Shown piece after piece: positions 22,101-33,092 of a stretch of 64,000 bases of DNA. The notes under the pieces are model-generated. The model saw nothing but the letters and a program-made list of their open reading frames with translations. It did not search any database and was not told where the DNA came from. Within the stretch, counting starts at the first letter, position 1. Every line of letters begins with the position of its first letter. Source of the DNA: Bretschneidera sinensis (Eukaryota; Streptophyta; Magnoliopsida; Brassicales; Akaniaceae); the NCBI GenBank assembly GCA_023935145.1, contig CM043697.1, positions 54,414,001-54,478,000 of the forward strand, read 5' to 3'. Both the position numbers and the translations under genes were made by a program.

Positions 22101-24264
22101 ATGACGCTGGAATTGTGATAAAAGATAGAAAATCCTTTATTATCTCCTAAATTGGAACTTGAATATTTTCTGAAGATTCCTCTATGTTGTTTTCTCATAT
22201 TTTTTCCCTTTAGTTGTCTTTTTGTTGCTTTATGAATTGAATTTGATCAATTTCTTCTATCTTCTCATCTTTGTTTTCTGTTCTTAATTTTGTCGCTAAC
22301 TTTTTTGGGAGTTAAATAACCGTAAGCCAGAAAAGTTCTTCTATGTTCTTATCTATGTTTTCTGTATTTAATCTTGACTTTTGTGCGGAGTTAAATTAAT
22401 GTGAGCCAAAAATGGTGAACTTTTCTAGGAAAATTTAATCGCAGCAGGGAATGGATGAAGAGTGATCAAACATTGGAGTTACAGGGCAATTTTTATTTTT
22501 GTTTTTTAAATCACAAAATTCCATTTTGATAATTATATTTTATCCTCAAGATTTTATTTAGCAATTTACATGAGGAAATTTCTTTAGAGGTGAAACTGAA
22601 AAGAAGAGAAAAAATATTATCGTGTCTCGTAATTAAGGCATTTTGGAGAAATTTTAGGAACATTTATCGGGAATGGATGACATCTCATATTTTGCTTCTT
22701 TATCTCTCTCTCACACACCTGCGCACGAACACACAAGAATACACTGCAGAAAACAACAAATTTCTGTAACTCATAATGGAACTGCCTTAATAAGTTTGGA
22801 ACTTCTTAAGTTAGAATATCTGGTATGTTCTTAAAATCTAGAGTCATAATGCTCTCTTAATAGCTCCTAAGGAATTTTATGAGGACTTGAGTATTTGAGG
22901 GATTCAAAAGAGTAAATATCTGACAACGCATGAGAGCGAATTTTGGAGAACTTCTGTAGCTGATTGGATTTTGTTCTTCATTTGATGTTGTGTTAGAATC
23001 TATAAAAAGCAGAGAATGCTGTTAAGTGGCCTTGTTTGGTAATGTGGTTGTAGCCTAAAAAGCACGTTTGTGTAAGTGAAACTTGTGGTAGGTGGGTGGG
23101 GTAAGGGTAGGGATCTTAAGTTTTTTATTGATAAGTGGGTAGAGATCTTAAGTTCAATTCCCATGTACTAAAAAAGAAAAACAGACTTCACATTTGGTAA
23201 ACCTGTGGTCACTTAGTGTGGTGTCCAACACTACTTATCACAATGCAATGTTCACGCAGCAGCTCACAGTTTGGTTGACACCTATTATTATTTTTTAATG
23301 TAATAGATAATTCTGAAGTTGGAATTTCAAATTTTTAATCTGATTGTAGAATCTAATTAGCCATAAAGTTGCACGAGGATTGGTTTTTTGTAGTTTTTTT
23401 CTTGGTCTGGTGGCCCTTCTTAGTTTCACTGTTTGAAGATTTGTGTGATTTGATGACTCTCCCAAGTTCTAAAAATTTTAAGGTTAAACACTATTGTATT
23501 CTTTTAGGTCCATGACATGTCCTCATGATTTCTTTTCAGCCCTACTAGTCTTAGAGGCTTCTTATTTTCCAATTTCGATTAGTAGATCATTTGACGGGTT
23601 TCTGCCCTAGTGCTCAGAAAGATATTTTACTGTTATATGCATTTAAGACGTGCTCGGATGAGGGGAAATGAAGACTAATTGATAATTTTAGATAACCATG
23701 GACTTATTTAAGTTTACTGATTTGCCAATTTTAGTAAAAAGGCGATCTGGCTCTGGTACATGCTTGCGCTTTTAGCTCTTTTCCTTCTAGTTCGAAGGCC
23801 TGTGGCCTGCTTTACAAGCTTGTTAAGCATGCACATTTACTTGCTAGTATATATCTATCTTTTTAACACAAGGCATTCAAGTAGATCCTTTTTGGCTCCA
23901 TGTCATACTTTATTGCAAGTCTTATTTGTGGCTGGGGACACTCGTTCATGTGCTCTGCTTATTGCCCTGCAGATATGACATGGCCTCAAACCGCTGGCAA
24001 AAGGAGTCTAGTGTACCGAGGAAAGCTCCTTACGACAATTCATTCGGTTTTGTTGTGTTGAATGGGGAGTTATATGTGATGACTATTTTGAATGGAGTTG
24101 AGTCAACAGAAACCCGGCGGTCAAGACAGCAGAAGAGGGCCGGAGCAATGTTCATCCAAATCTACCACCCTAGGAAGAAGACCTGGAGATCCCTCATTGC
24201 AAAGCCACCATTCAATCGCCGAATTGATTTCAGTAAAACAGTTATGTGCACTGTTCAGTTGTAG
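17928..24264 (+). CDS. OR23: F-box/kelch-repeat protein, OR23-like
   Basis: Likely substrate receptor of an SCF ubiquitin ligase: the F-box binds the SKP1/ASK adaptor and the kelch repeats bind the target (family knowledge; the target is unknown). Two exons, 17928-18895 and 23973-24264, give 419 residues. The split codon AG|A joins DNDIF-R to YDMASNRW, and a GT donor and CAG acceptor are present. The start is the ATG at 17928. The F-box spans about residues 25-69 (LIPGFPNDIAALILSF to KTLISLR). Kelch glycine pairs are seen at LYILGGS (about 128-134), IIVAGGGSRHS (187-196) and FWVMGGYGE (244-252). The C-terminus KPPFNRRIDF...VMCTVQL matches what I recall of Arabidopsis OR23 and its orthologues. 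The intron is unusually long (5,077 bp) because of transposon insertions. Exon 1 is far more GC-rich than its surroundings. Confidence 0.93.
19146..19187. repeat. (TA)n microsatellite in F-box gene intron
   Basis: A TA dinucleotide run of about 21 units is preceded by a short GT run and followed by GTGTGCGTGTGCG. A length polymorphism is likely. Confidence 0.95.
19808..20352. mobile_element. hAT-like MITE in F-box gene intron
   Basis: It starts GGGCATGTTTGG and ends CCAAATATGCCC, an imperfect terminal inverted repeat. The interior is packed with GTTTTCAAAA and TTTTCGAAAAC motifs that can fold on themselves. There is no coding capacity. The flanks (TAT at the left, TAC at the right) give no clear target duplication, so the superfamily assignment rests only on the end sequence. 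Confidence 0.65.
20353..21260 (-). pseudogene. LINE (non-LTR retrotransposon) 3' end, interrupted by a MITE
   Basis: On the minus strand, 20498-20698 encodes a plant LINE C-terminal zinc-binding RT domain: KRRGKVLVNRCYLCKEE...LLLGYTFTRQLWDL resembles the zf-RVT signature, with the second Cys/His pair partly lost. Downstream lies a 3' UTR-like segment ending in a poly(A) tail, read as the T run at 20357-20367. The fragment seems to continue beyond the Stowaway-like MITE (20815-21089) to about 21260. It is antisense to the F-box gene and dead. Confidence 0.7.
20815..21089. mobile_element. Stowaway-like MITE nested in the LINE fragment
   Basis: The ends are CTTCTCCGTCCCAT and ATGGGACGGAGGGAG, the classic CTCCCTCCGTCCC-type Stowaway inverted repeat. 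Size is about 275 bp. TA precedes the left end but the right flank is TT, so the TA duplication is imperfect. The interior contains a perfect 10-bp hairpin (AAGCCAACTT at 20854-20863, loop AAAGC, AAGTTGGCTT at 20869-20878) inside a wider inverted pair, TGGCCAT/TTTGGGGC against GCCCCAAAA/ATGGCCA. Confidence 0.85.
21261..23972. other. Rest of the F-box gene intron
   Basis: No further transposon or exon was identified. The last part (23760-23972) is T-rich and ends in a good polypyrimidine-CAG acceptor at 23962-23972. Confidence 0.6.
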
Positions 24265-25526
24265 ACATGTTCATCCAAATCGACCATGTCTTGTAATTGA
24301 GTACAGTTATTTGTACCTAAATAGTTGCATCAATTGATGGGAGATATTGTCTATGTAACTATGTTGATATTCCTGGTTCGTTGCTGTTGCTTAGTGTAGG
24401 TATACTTGTACAAATTGAAGAGGGTAACTGTAGAGAAAATGTCAGTTAATTTCGAATGGATGCAAATGCCATTTATTGTACCGTCCCATTTCACCCAAGG
24501 AGAACAAATAATAGCTTTTCTTTTTCTGTTCAAAGGAACCCCATTGGGCTTGTCTCTGTTTGATAGTAATTGACATGCTCCTTCTCTCCCCATCTCTATT
24601 TTGGAGGGAGGATTTGGGAGGAAGGAAAGAGGAGGCTTCTGTATGGAGGAGGCTTGCAACGACCATTGATAGTTTGGCATGCATTTGGGACGGGTCTTCT
24701 CTTTTCCAAATCCCGGACGGGTCTTCTCTTTTCCAAATCCCGCATTTGGAACGGGTCTTCTTAACGTCTAATTCAAGTGGTTCAATTTATGAGACTGACT
24801 ATATAACTCGGTTGATTTCGTTTCGTCGTGTAAAAAGCTTAGCGCACGGTAAGCACATCTTCACCAAGCTTTCTTAAGTCTTAGCTCTAGACCGCATCAA
24901 GTGAACAAGAAAAGAAGAAAGTTAAGTCATTAAAAGAAGTCCAGTGTAAATTTGGTCCTTCAAATTAGGAGTGGTCAAAATTTGATCTCTAAAAAAAAAA
25001 AAAATAGTTTCAACTGAATCTAAAGAGTTTCGATTTTAATTTCACTTGGAAATAATTAGAATATTTTGACAAAGTTTTGAGAGAGAAAGAGAGAAGAAAA
25101 GAACGAAAAAGGTTACTGATGTCTTTTGATTTTATTAGTTTGGATATACCCTAACAACAGACATGAGCGGTGCATTGCAATGAGGTTTCACTCTATCCCC
25201 TACAACACAAGTAGAAAACAAAACCCCAAATAAATGCTTATAAAGTATGCTTATAAAGTATTTCACTTTTTTTTTTTAATCAACGTGGTACAAAACCAAC
25301 TGAGTTTTCAAACAATCCTCCACTCTCAATTTAAGCTTAATAATTTGCCTTCTTTGAACCTCATTTTCAACTAAAATCAATACCCATTAAATCTCTAACT
25401 TGAGATTTATTAAGAACACCCAATCCAAAATTAGCTTTTAAGGCTGACTTTTTCAACATACTATTAGAAATCTTGTTTCTAATACACAAATCATCTCAAT
25501 GTTTCATTCTATATAACTTTATATAC
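24265..25526. repeat. 3' flank of the F-box gene with a 27-bp tandem duplication
   Basis: The unit GGACGGGTCTTCTCTTTTCC... is present twice head to tail (24688-24714 and 24715-24741), with a partial third copy near 24748. Otherwise this is AT-rich sequence. From about 25280 it may be older retroelement sequence, but no domain is readable. Confidence 0.6.
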
Positions 25527-26040
25527 ACCAATTTACACAATCATGATATTTCATATTCAAGAACAAACATCATGATACAGCAAATATCTCATGTTATCCA
25601 TATCAAGAATTCATATATAGATTGAGAAGATGAGTTAGAAACACCAACCAGAATCCATTGCAAGCAAGCCTCCTTGGGTTGATCTTCTAAGACTACAGGG
25701 AGAACCACTTTTGGTATGGAAACCAATAAACTGAATGTTGGAGGGAGGGAGAAGAACTATTTGTTTAAAATAAATTAAACATACGTTATAACTCCCTCTC
25801 TTGATGTCCTTTTATTTCCTTGTGTTTTAGGGACCATAACATCTTAAGTTACCTCACACATGTGCATTGGGTCTTTGGCCCATTAACAAAGACCCATACC
25901 ACATCGCATAAGGTGGTCCATACTTATTAACCTTGATACTTTGGAGACCCATACAATTAATATCACTTAAGTGAGTCATTTATTAGATAGTGGGTCTACA
26001 TGTACAACGTTATAACACATGTGAACCCAAAATTTCAACA
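25527..26040 (-). repeat. Copia 3' LTR
   Basis: Matches 30783-31306 over almost its whole length with scattered substitutions and small indels (for example a block near CACATCG differs in length). The polypurine tract lies directly beside it. Confidence 0.88.
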
Positions 26041-26451
26041 ATCTCCCACTTGGGTTACATATGTTATCCTTTATATTGTACATGAAGATAACCTTAATTG
26101 AGCTCATTTGTGCTATCTAAACCAAAATATCCAACAACAATCTGGTCCATTAACCATATCAATGTAGGATCAAAGCGGCCTTTATCACATTTATCGGAAC
26201 AAGACCCATCAATGGTCACAACATTAACACAAATAACGACATAGATCTAGTATGGATGTATAGCATGGAAATTACATGAAACGTGATCTTAAACATGTCA
26301 ATTTTCAACTGGTCCTCCATATGACTCAAAAGAATCATATGAAATACTTTCAAACATTAAATGCAAAACTGCAATGAAAATCATCATATATATTTCAGAG
26401 TAATCAAAATACATAATCCAAAGTCTGTACAGAACAACATAACCATGTCAA

Positions 26452-28150
26452 TTAAGCAAAAGTAAAAGCCAAATACAAACTCCCACTATACGGGCATATG
26501 GTCCAAAAGAACAACACCATGTGAGCAACATGCTCATGAAACACTATGGGTGGCAAACTCTTAGTAAGCGGATCCGCAATCATAGAGTTTGTACTGATAT
26601 GCTTAATTGACACTTGAGAACTCTGAACTCTCTCTTTGACAACCAAAAACTTGATGTCAATATACTTTGACCTTGACGAGCTTCGGTTATTCTTGTAATA
26701 CAACTCAGTAGCCTTATTATCATAATAAATCGTTAATGGTCTATCAATACCATCAACCGTACGCAGTCCAGTGATAAAATTTCGCAACTATATTCCTTGA
26801 TTTGATGCCTCATAGCAAACTATGAACTCTGCCTCCATGGTGGAAGTAGCTATGAGTGACTGTTTCACACTCTTCCAGGATGTAGCTCCTCCAGCTAACA
26901 TAAAGACATAGCCAGAAGTGGATCTCCTACTATCGAGACACCATGCAAAATCGGAGTCTGAATACCCAACGATCTCCAAAAGATCCGATCTTCGATATGT
27001 GAGCATATAATCCTTCGTTCTCTGTAGATATCTCATAACCTGTTTAGCTACTTTCCAATGATCCACACCCGGGCTACTCAAATATCTGCCCAACATTCCT
27101 ATAATGTACGCAATGTCCGGTCGTGTACACACTTGTGCATACATGAGACTCACAACAACCGAAGCATAGAGACATTTCTCCATTTCATTCTTCTTAAGTT
27201 CATTTTTCGGACATTGGAGCAAACTGAACTTATCACCCTTTGCCATGGGTGTGTTTCCTGGTGCACATCCACTCATGCTAAATCTACTTAGCACTTTATC
27301 AATATAGGCCTTCTGTGACAGTCCAAGTATACCTCTAGAACGATCTCTATGGATCTGTATACCCAAAACAAAGGACGCATCACCAAGATCTTTCATTTCA
27401 AATTTACTTGAAATATCTTGGTTTCATGCAATAGGCCTATATCGCTGCTTGCTAGTAGAATGTCATCTACATATAGCACCGGGATAATAAATTTGCTCTC
27501 ACTGAACTTGAGGTGTATGCACTGATCAACGGTATTTTCCTTAAATCCAAAGGATGTAATCATCTGATTAAATTTTCAATACAATTACTGGGATGCCTGT
27601 TTTAAGCCATAAATGTTCTTAAGCTTGCATACAAGGTGCTTTGAATCTTTGGACTCAAAGTTCTCCTGTTGCACCATATATATTGTTTCTTCAATGTTTC
27701 CATTGAGAAATGCTGTTTTAACGTCCATTTAATGTAGCTCTAAATCATAGTGAGCTACAAGTGGCATAATGATTATAAATGAATCTTTCATCGAAATCGG
27801 CGAAAAAGTCTCTCTATAATCAATGCCTTCCTTTTGAGTGAAACCTATGGCGACTAGGCGGGCCTTATACCTTTCAATGTTGCCTTTCGAATCCCATTTG
27901 GTTTTAAATATCCATTTGCAACCAATCGGTTTCGCACCTTTGGGCAACTCTACTAAGTCCCAAACACCGTTGTCATCCATTGATTTCATCTCATCCTTCA
28001 TGGCTTCAATCCACTTTTTAGTATTAGGACATTGTTTGACTTGACTAAAAGAAGTCGGATCATCTTTCAGACCCATATCAAACTCATGTTCCTAGAAATA
28101 CACAACATAATCAGTTGAAATCGCGTTTCTCCTTTTCTAGTGGATCTCCT
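26452..28150 (-). pseudogene. Copia reverse transcriptase and RNase H
   Basis: The RT start is at 27729-28076 (NGVWDLVELPKGAKPIGCKW, then KARLVAIGFTQKEGIDY). The catalytic LYVDDILLASSD lies near 27440-27480 in a region broken by frameshifts. The frame at 26788-27396 carries KDLGDASFVLGIQI, then YLSSPGVDHWKVAKQVMRYL and the RNase H core VGYSDSDFAW...STSGYVF...STMEAEF. The remainder (IYYDNKAT...KYIDIKF...DPLTKSLPP) is at 26452-26787, beyond a stop. The order and motifs are those of copia Pol. Confidence 0.9.
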
Positions 28151-28164
28151 TAATGACACTTTCA

Positions 28165-29710
28165 CTTGAGGTTATTAAGGTACCTCTTCATGAACCTCAG
28201 GCGATTCCTGATTTTGAAAGGGTGGCAATTCAGGTTCGTCATCAATACGTTGGATCTCCGGATTTGCATTTTGAATAACGTTAGGTATGGATACCTGAAT
28301 GTTTTCAGTTGCATCAACAGGAATGTAAACATATTCATCTTCAAAATTGACTTGCCTGAGTTGATCTCTCCTAATTAACTCAACATCCTCAATGAACTTG
28401 ACATTACCCATTTCGAAAAAGGATCTATTAGAGGAATCATAAAATTTGAAACCCCTTAATCTTTTAGAGTATCCAACAAAATAGCAGCTAACGGTCTTTG
28501 AGTCCAGCTTCTTCTCATTTGGCTTATAAGGCTGAGTCTCAGTTGGACATCCCCAATTATGCAAATACCTAATGCTAAGCTTTTTGCCTGTCCATAACTT
28601 GTATGGGGTTTTAGCTACTGCTTTACTTGGAACTCTGTTCAGAATGTAAACTGCAGTCTTGATGGCTTCACCCCAAAGAGATTATGGCAAAGAAGAATGA
28701 CAAATCATACTTCTTACCATATCCTTTAAGGTTCAATTTCGTCTCTCAGCTACATCATTTTGACTAGGAGTCCCTGGCATGGTGTATTGAGGAACGATCC
28801 CACATTCCATAAAAAAATTGGCGAAGGGTCCAGGACGTTGTTCATCTGATCCATCATATCTACTGTAGTATTCACCTCCATGGTCAGATTTGACAGCTTT
28901 AATTTTCTTGCCTAATTGATTTTCAACTTCGGCTTTGAAATTCTTGAAAATATCTATTGAATAAGACTTCTTATGAATTAAATAAAGATAGCCATACCTA
29001 GAGTAGTCATCTATGAAAGTGATAAAATATTGTTGTCCATTCCAAGAAGTCATAGGGAATGGACCACAAATATCCGTATGTATCAATTCCAAGATGCTAT
29101 TACTTCTATTAGCACCTTTATTTTTAACATTTGTTTGTTTTCCCTTAATGCATTCAATATAGATTTCAAAATTTGACAAATCTAAGGGATCAAGAATTCT
29201 TTCTGACACAAGTCTTTGAATCATTTGTTTAGAAATATATCCTAAACGTTTGTGCCATAACATTAACAAATTCTCATTTGTTAATCTGCTCTTAATACCA
29301 AAATTACTTGTATGCATGGATTCATTTTATTTGGAGGCAATCATATCAAGTTTATATAAATTATCAATTAAAGAACCAGTACCAATCAAATTTGAATTCT
29401 GAAAAAGACTAAACTTTCTATTCCCAAATGAACAAGAAAAACCTGATTTGTCCAAACATGAATAGAAACCAAATTCCGTCTAAAAGACGGTACATAAAAT
29501 GTCTAATCCAAATCCAAATTACAACCATATTCTAATTGTAATCTAAATAAACAAACTGCCTCCATAGGAGCTATTTCACCATTTCCCACATAGATGAATC
29601 TTTCAGCATCAGTTGGCGTCCGACTCTTTTTGCACCTTTACATAAAAACACTTATGTGAGTAGTTGCACCTGTATCTATCCACCAAGTGTTCTTAGATAC
29701 TAAAGCCAAA
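28165..29710 (-). pseudogene. Copia protease, GAG-pre-integrase and integrase
   Basis: The protease motif WWIDTGATTH lies at about 29655-29695. The frame 28733-29317 has the integrase zinc-binding part LWHKRLGYIS...CIKGKQ and the catalytic core HTDICGPFP, FIDDYSRYGYLY, KSDHGGEY, and the glutamate in NDVAERRN. The C-terminal integrase region (FVGYSKRLRGFKFYD) follows at 28175-28564. Stops separate the blocks. Confidence 0.88.
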
Positions 29711-29779
29711 TTAACTTCTGAACAAACAAAGTTTAGAAGTTTACCCTTCTTCCCACGCCAGGTCACATACTTAGCGAAT

Positions 29780-30537
29780 TTTGTGCAGTCTTTCTTCACA
29801 TGACCAGCTTTGTGGAAAAAGAATCAAGTTATACCTTTATCTTGTTTCTGTTGTCCCTTGTGGTGTGAATTTTCAGACTATGCAGTTTCTTTCCCTTTAT
29901 TGTTCCTCTTTCTTTTCTTGCTAGAACTGGAGTCCTGAGAAGTTGATGCTAAATGAGCACTTTCAACCTTTTCATGACTAAGTCTCTCTTCCTCTTGTAC
30001 ACATTGAACAATCAACTCATTCAAAGTTCACTTCTCTTTTTGAGTATTGTAACTGATTTTGAAAGGACTGAATTGTGTAGGAAGAGAGATCAAGACTAAG
30101 TGCACCAGAATGTCTTCTGGCAATTCCAGCTTGAATGCCTTTAGTCTTGTCACAAGGTTTGACATCTCCATGATGTACTCTCTTATATTCCCCTTCCCCT
30201 TGTACCACATTGAGATAAGCTTAGTCAAGATAGTTCTTGTCTCGACTTTTTCATTTGCGGCGAATTGGTCTGCTATTTGGGAGAGGAATTTCTTAGCATT
30301 ATTTTCATTAGGAATAGAACCCCTGATGGTATCCGGAATCGAGTGCTTATCATTAGACTCATGTGATTCGATCGCTCCCACTTTTCATATGCAGCCTTTT
30401 GCTCAGCGGTTCTATCACTGGTCAAAGGCGTAGGGCGATCAACCCTCAATGCATAGTCTAATTCCATGCATCCCAGCACGATCATAACATGATCTTACCA
30501 CTTCTTGAAATTCATGCCGTTAAGCACGAGAATGCTA
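29780..30537 (-). pseudogene. Copia gag
   Basis: A Gag start-like region near 30537 (LNGMNFKKW followed by a stop) leads into YEKWERSN and FRIPSG at 30273-30485. The frame 30028-30381 has ADQFAANEKVETRTILTKL, SMWYKGKGNIREYIMEMSN and KLELPEDILVHLVLISLP, typical of the UBN2-type Gag of plant copia. A decayed CCHC zinc knuckle (KAGHVKKDC, first cysteine lost) is near 29790-29830. Confidence 0.85.
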
Positions 30538-30782
30538 TTGATGTTAGCAGAAATCGACGCTGCTATAAACAAAAACAAAAGCTCACAATTAGTAACAACT
30601 CATGTATATATGAATCAAAACAAAACTGTATACATATACACATGCATGTGGGCCCATAACAAGATACCTAGCACAACATTAATACTTAGTCTTTGGACAG
30701 AAATATCAACTTGTAAGTGGTATCTCAAATATAGTTCATGAAAATTGACAACCTAACCTACCAAATAATGTGCATTTCTTAT

Positions 30783-31306
30783 ACCAATTTACACAATCAT
30801 GGTATTTCATATTCAAGAACAAACATCATGATACAACCAAGATCTCATGTTATCCATATCAAGAATTCATATATAGATTGAGAAGATGAGTTAGAAACAC
30901 CAACCGGAATCCATTGCAAACAAACCTCCTTGGGTTGATCTTCTAGGACTACAGGGAGAACCACCTTTGGTATGGGAACCACTAAACTGAATGTTAGAAG
31001 AAAGGAGAAGAACTGTCTGTTCAAAATAAATTAAACGTATGTTAGAACTCCCTCTCCTGATGTCCTTTTCTTTACTTGTGTCTTAGGGACCATAACCCTT
31101 TAAGTTACCTCACACATGTGCATTGGGTCTTTGGCCGATTAAGAAAGACCCATACCACATCGGGCTTCTACACCTAAGGTGGCCTATACTGATTAACCTT
31201 GATACTTTGGAGACCCATACAATTAATATCACTTAATTGAGTCCTTTATTAGATAGCAGGTCTACATGTACAACGTTATAACACATGTGAACCCAAAATT
31301 CCAACA
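30783..31306 (-). repeat. Copia 5' LTR
   Basis: Pairs with 25527-26040. Its upstream end is TGTTGGAATTTTGGG on the minus strand at 31306. The downstream edge is set where similarity stops, next to the primer-binding-site-like sequence. Confidence 0.85.
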
Positions 31307-31955
31307 CATACAACATGTTGAAAAGATTTAAGAATACTTCAACCGAATGACTTGTAAATGTGAGACGTGTGGTTTGGTGTGCAGTGAAACCTATTTAGTT
31401 GCTGATTTTAAACAAGGATCCTAACATTACACATGAATTACTATAGGTCTCTCGTTTGATTTAAGATGGTGGGAACTTTGAACTTTAAGGTCCAAGATTC
31501 TAATGATTACACTTGTTGACATTGTCAATAGCATCTTGTTGACCCTGAATGATTTTGATGGTAACAAAAATCTTAATAAAGCACTAATGAATATTACTTA
31601 AGTAATACAGATTGTTAATAGTGCTTATACATCAAAGGAGACCAAGATTGTAGAAATTGGTGAATCAATGTTGATGTCATTTCAATTGTTAGGAGCTAAT
31701 TATATTTGCATTGCATTTTATTATATAGTCTTAATTAATTGAAGATATAAAATCTCTAAGTGATTTTATTAAATGCAAATAAATTCTTTGGGCTCAATAC
31801 TTAACATTCTCTAATTGAATTTAAAAAGAATTTATGTTGGCATAGAAAATTACTTGAGCATTTGTAATATATCATTCTTCATATATCTAGCACACACATT
31901 ATGCTTAAATTTGTAATATGTTTTGTCATCATCAAAAATGCCTCAATCAAGAAAT
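31307..31955. other. Spacer between copia element and solo LTR
   Basis: AT-rich, no coding frame. The segment 31530-31600 (GATTTTGATGGTAACAAAAATC) and 31919-31940 (TGTTTTGTCATCATCAAAAA) resemble the edges of SIRE-type LTRs, so part of it may be an older related LTR. Confidence 0.4.
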
Positions 31956-32150
31956 TGATTAGATTAATTTTGATGATAACAAAACACCTTTGAAGTGTTT
32001 AACTTGTGTGTTTAATGTGCAAGAAAGTTTGATTAAATTAGGAGATTTTTTGGAACTCAAAAATCCAAAAAAGAATAAAGAGATATGAAGAAAATTATGC
32101 TGAAAACACTGTTCATCCAGAAATCACTGTAGCAGCGCTCCAACAGTGAC

Positions 32151-32307
32151 CCAGTCGACTGGGTGAATAGTGCAGTCGACTGGTAAAAGTGGCAGAAGGT
32201 TCCCAGTCGACTGGTATGACTTACCAGTCGACTGGTAACACTATAGCAGCAAAAATGTGAATTTTTGAGAGGACCCAGTCGACTGGTATCACGACCCAGT
32301 CGACTGG
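32151..32307. repeat. Six-copy CCAGTCGACTGG palindrome array in the solo LTR
   Basis: The 12-bp perfect palindrome CCAGTCGACTGG occurs at 32151-32162, 32203-32214, 32224-32235, 32275-32286 and 32296-32307. An 11-of-12 copy is at 32173-32183. The sequences between the copies are unrelated, so this is not a tandem repeat. The array ends about 95 bp upstream of the TATA box, in the U3 promoter region. Confidence 0.95.
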
Positions 32308-32654
32308 TAGTTCAAAAATATGACCGTTGGACTCCAAATCTGAACGTTTTAAAGTAAATCTTTTTCAAATTAAAGTCCTAAACGGCCATATTAATTGATT
32401 GCTATATAAACCCACTCAATTCAGCATTCAACAAGGAGGAGAAGACATTCAAAAAGAGAAGAACACACACAATCAAGTCATTCATTCTTTGAAACTCAAA
32501 AAAGCTTTGAAATACTCATGTTGAGCTATTCTTCAAGCTTTTCTTTGAAAGAGAGACATTATTCAGTTGTATAAGCTTTCATTTGTTGTCTCTCTACCAT
32601 TTACTTTACAGCTTTTATTGTAAAGGGATTACTTCCGAGAGGAAGGGGATTGTA

Positions 32655-32717
32655 CGGTTTGAGCAACACCCGTAAGTTGCTTGTGTTTCGGTTTGAGCAA
32701 CACCCGTAAGTTGCTTG
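32655..32717. repeat. 29-bp direct repeat in the R/U5 part of the solo LTR
   Basis: CGGTTTGAGCAACACCCGTA... is present twice, identical over 29 bp (32655-32683 and 32689-32717), 5 bp apart. Each unit can form a small hairpin (GCAAC against GTTGC). Confidence 0.95.
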
Positions 32718-33092
32718 GTTTAGTGAAAGACTTCAAGGAGGATCCTTGAAGAGAGTGGACGTAGGGTCAGAAGGATTCCGATATTGCCGAACCACTATAA
32801 ATCGAGTTTGCATCTCTCTAACTCTATCTCCTTAATTACTTTCATAATTACTTGCTTATAATTATTTATTATTCAAGTAAATGAGATTGATTGCTTAATT
32901 ATTTTATAATTCAATTATCATTTCTATATTAAGCAATAAACTCTCTCATCTTTGTGCTAGTAATTTAGAAAGATTTAATTCCGCATATATTTTGTTATTT
33001 GAGATTGCAAAAAGTATTTAATTTTTTTTAATACCCAATTCACCCCCCTCTTGGGTATTGCCATAGTATATTTTGGACCTACACATCTAACA

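Larger units (their letters stand above)
25527..31306 (-). mobile_element. Ty1/copia LTR retrotransposon, decayed
   Basis: Two LTRs of about 515-525 bp flank a copia-ordered gag, protease, integrase, RT, RNase H region on the minus strand. On the minus strand the 3' LTR starts TGTTGAAATTTTGGG immediately after a polypurine tract (AAGTGGGAGAT, 26041-26051). The 5' LTR starts TGTTGGAATTTTGGG at 31306. A primer-binding-site-like TTGGTATAAGA lies at about 30778-30788, a decayed match to TGGTATCAGA (initiator tRNA-Met). A target duplication was not found, and the inner LTR edges are approximate. Several stops and frameshifts make it non-autonomous. Confidence 0.9.
31956..33092 (+). mobile_element. 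Solo LTR, SIRE/Maximus-like copia family
   Basis: It begins TGATTAGAT and ends ATCTAACA, a near-perfect short inverted repeat with TG...CA ends. AAAT directly abuts both ends (31952-31955 and 33093-33096), a possible shortened target duplication. TATATAAA at 32403-32410 is a promoter TATA box on the plus strand. The end segment AATTCACCCCCCTCTTGGGT is the kind of U5 sequence I know from SIRE-type LTRs. No primer-binding site or internal domain follows, so it is a solo LTR. Inside are six CCAGTCGACTGG-type palindromes and a 29-bp direct repeat. Confidence 0.7.

Noticed and set aside
24351..24877. Overlapping frames on both strands downstream of the F-box gene
   Set aside because: They lie on the 3' UTR and the 27-bp repeat and show no domain or homology.
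30059..30433. A 124-residue plus-strand frame
   Set aside because: It is antisense to the copia gag, whose Gag motifs are clear on the minus strand.
32151..32307. The palindrome cluster as a CRISPR-like array
   Set aside because: The spacing is irregular, the units are only 12 bp, the host is a plant and there are no cas genes.
31919..33092. Reading the solo LTR as minus strand, starting TGTTAGATGTG at 33092
   Set aside because: The TATA box and the AATTCACCCCCC segment near the right end fit a plus-strand LTR, as do the TGATTAGAT/ATCTAACA ends.
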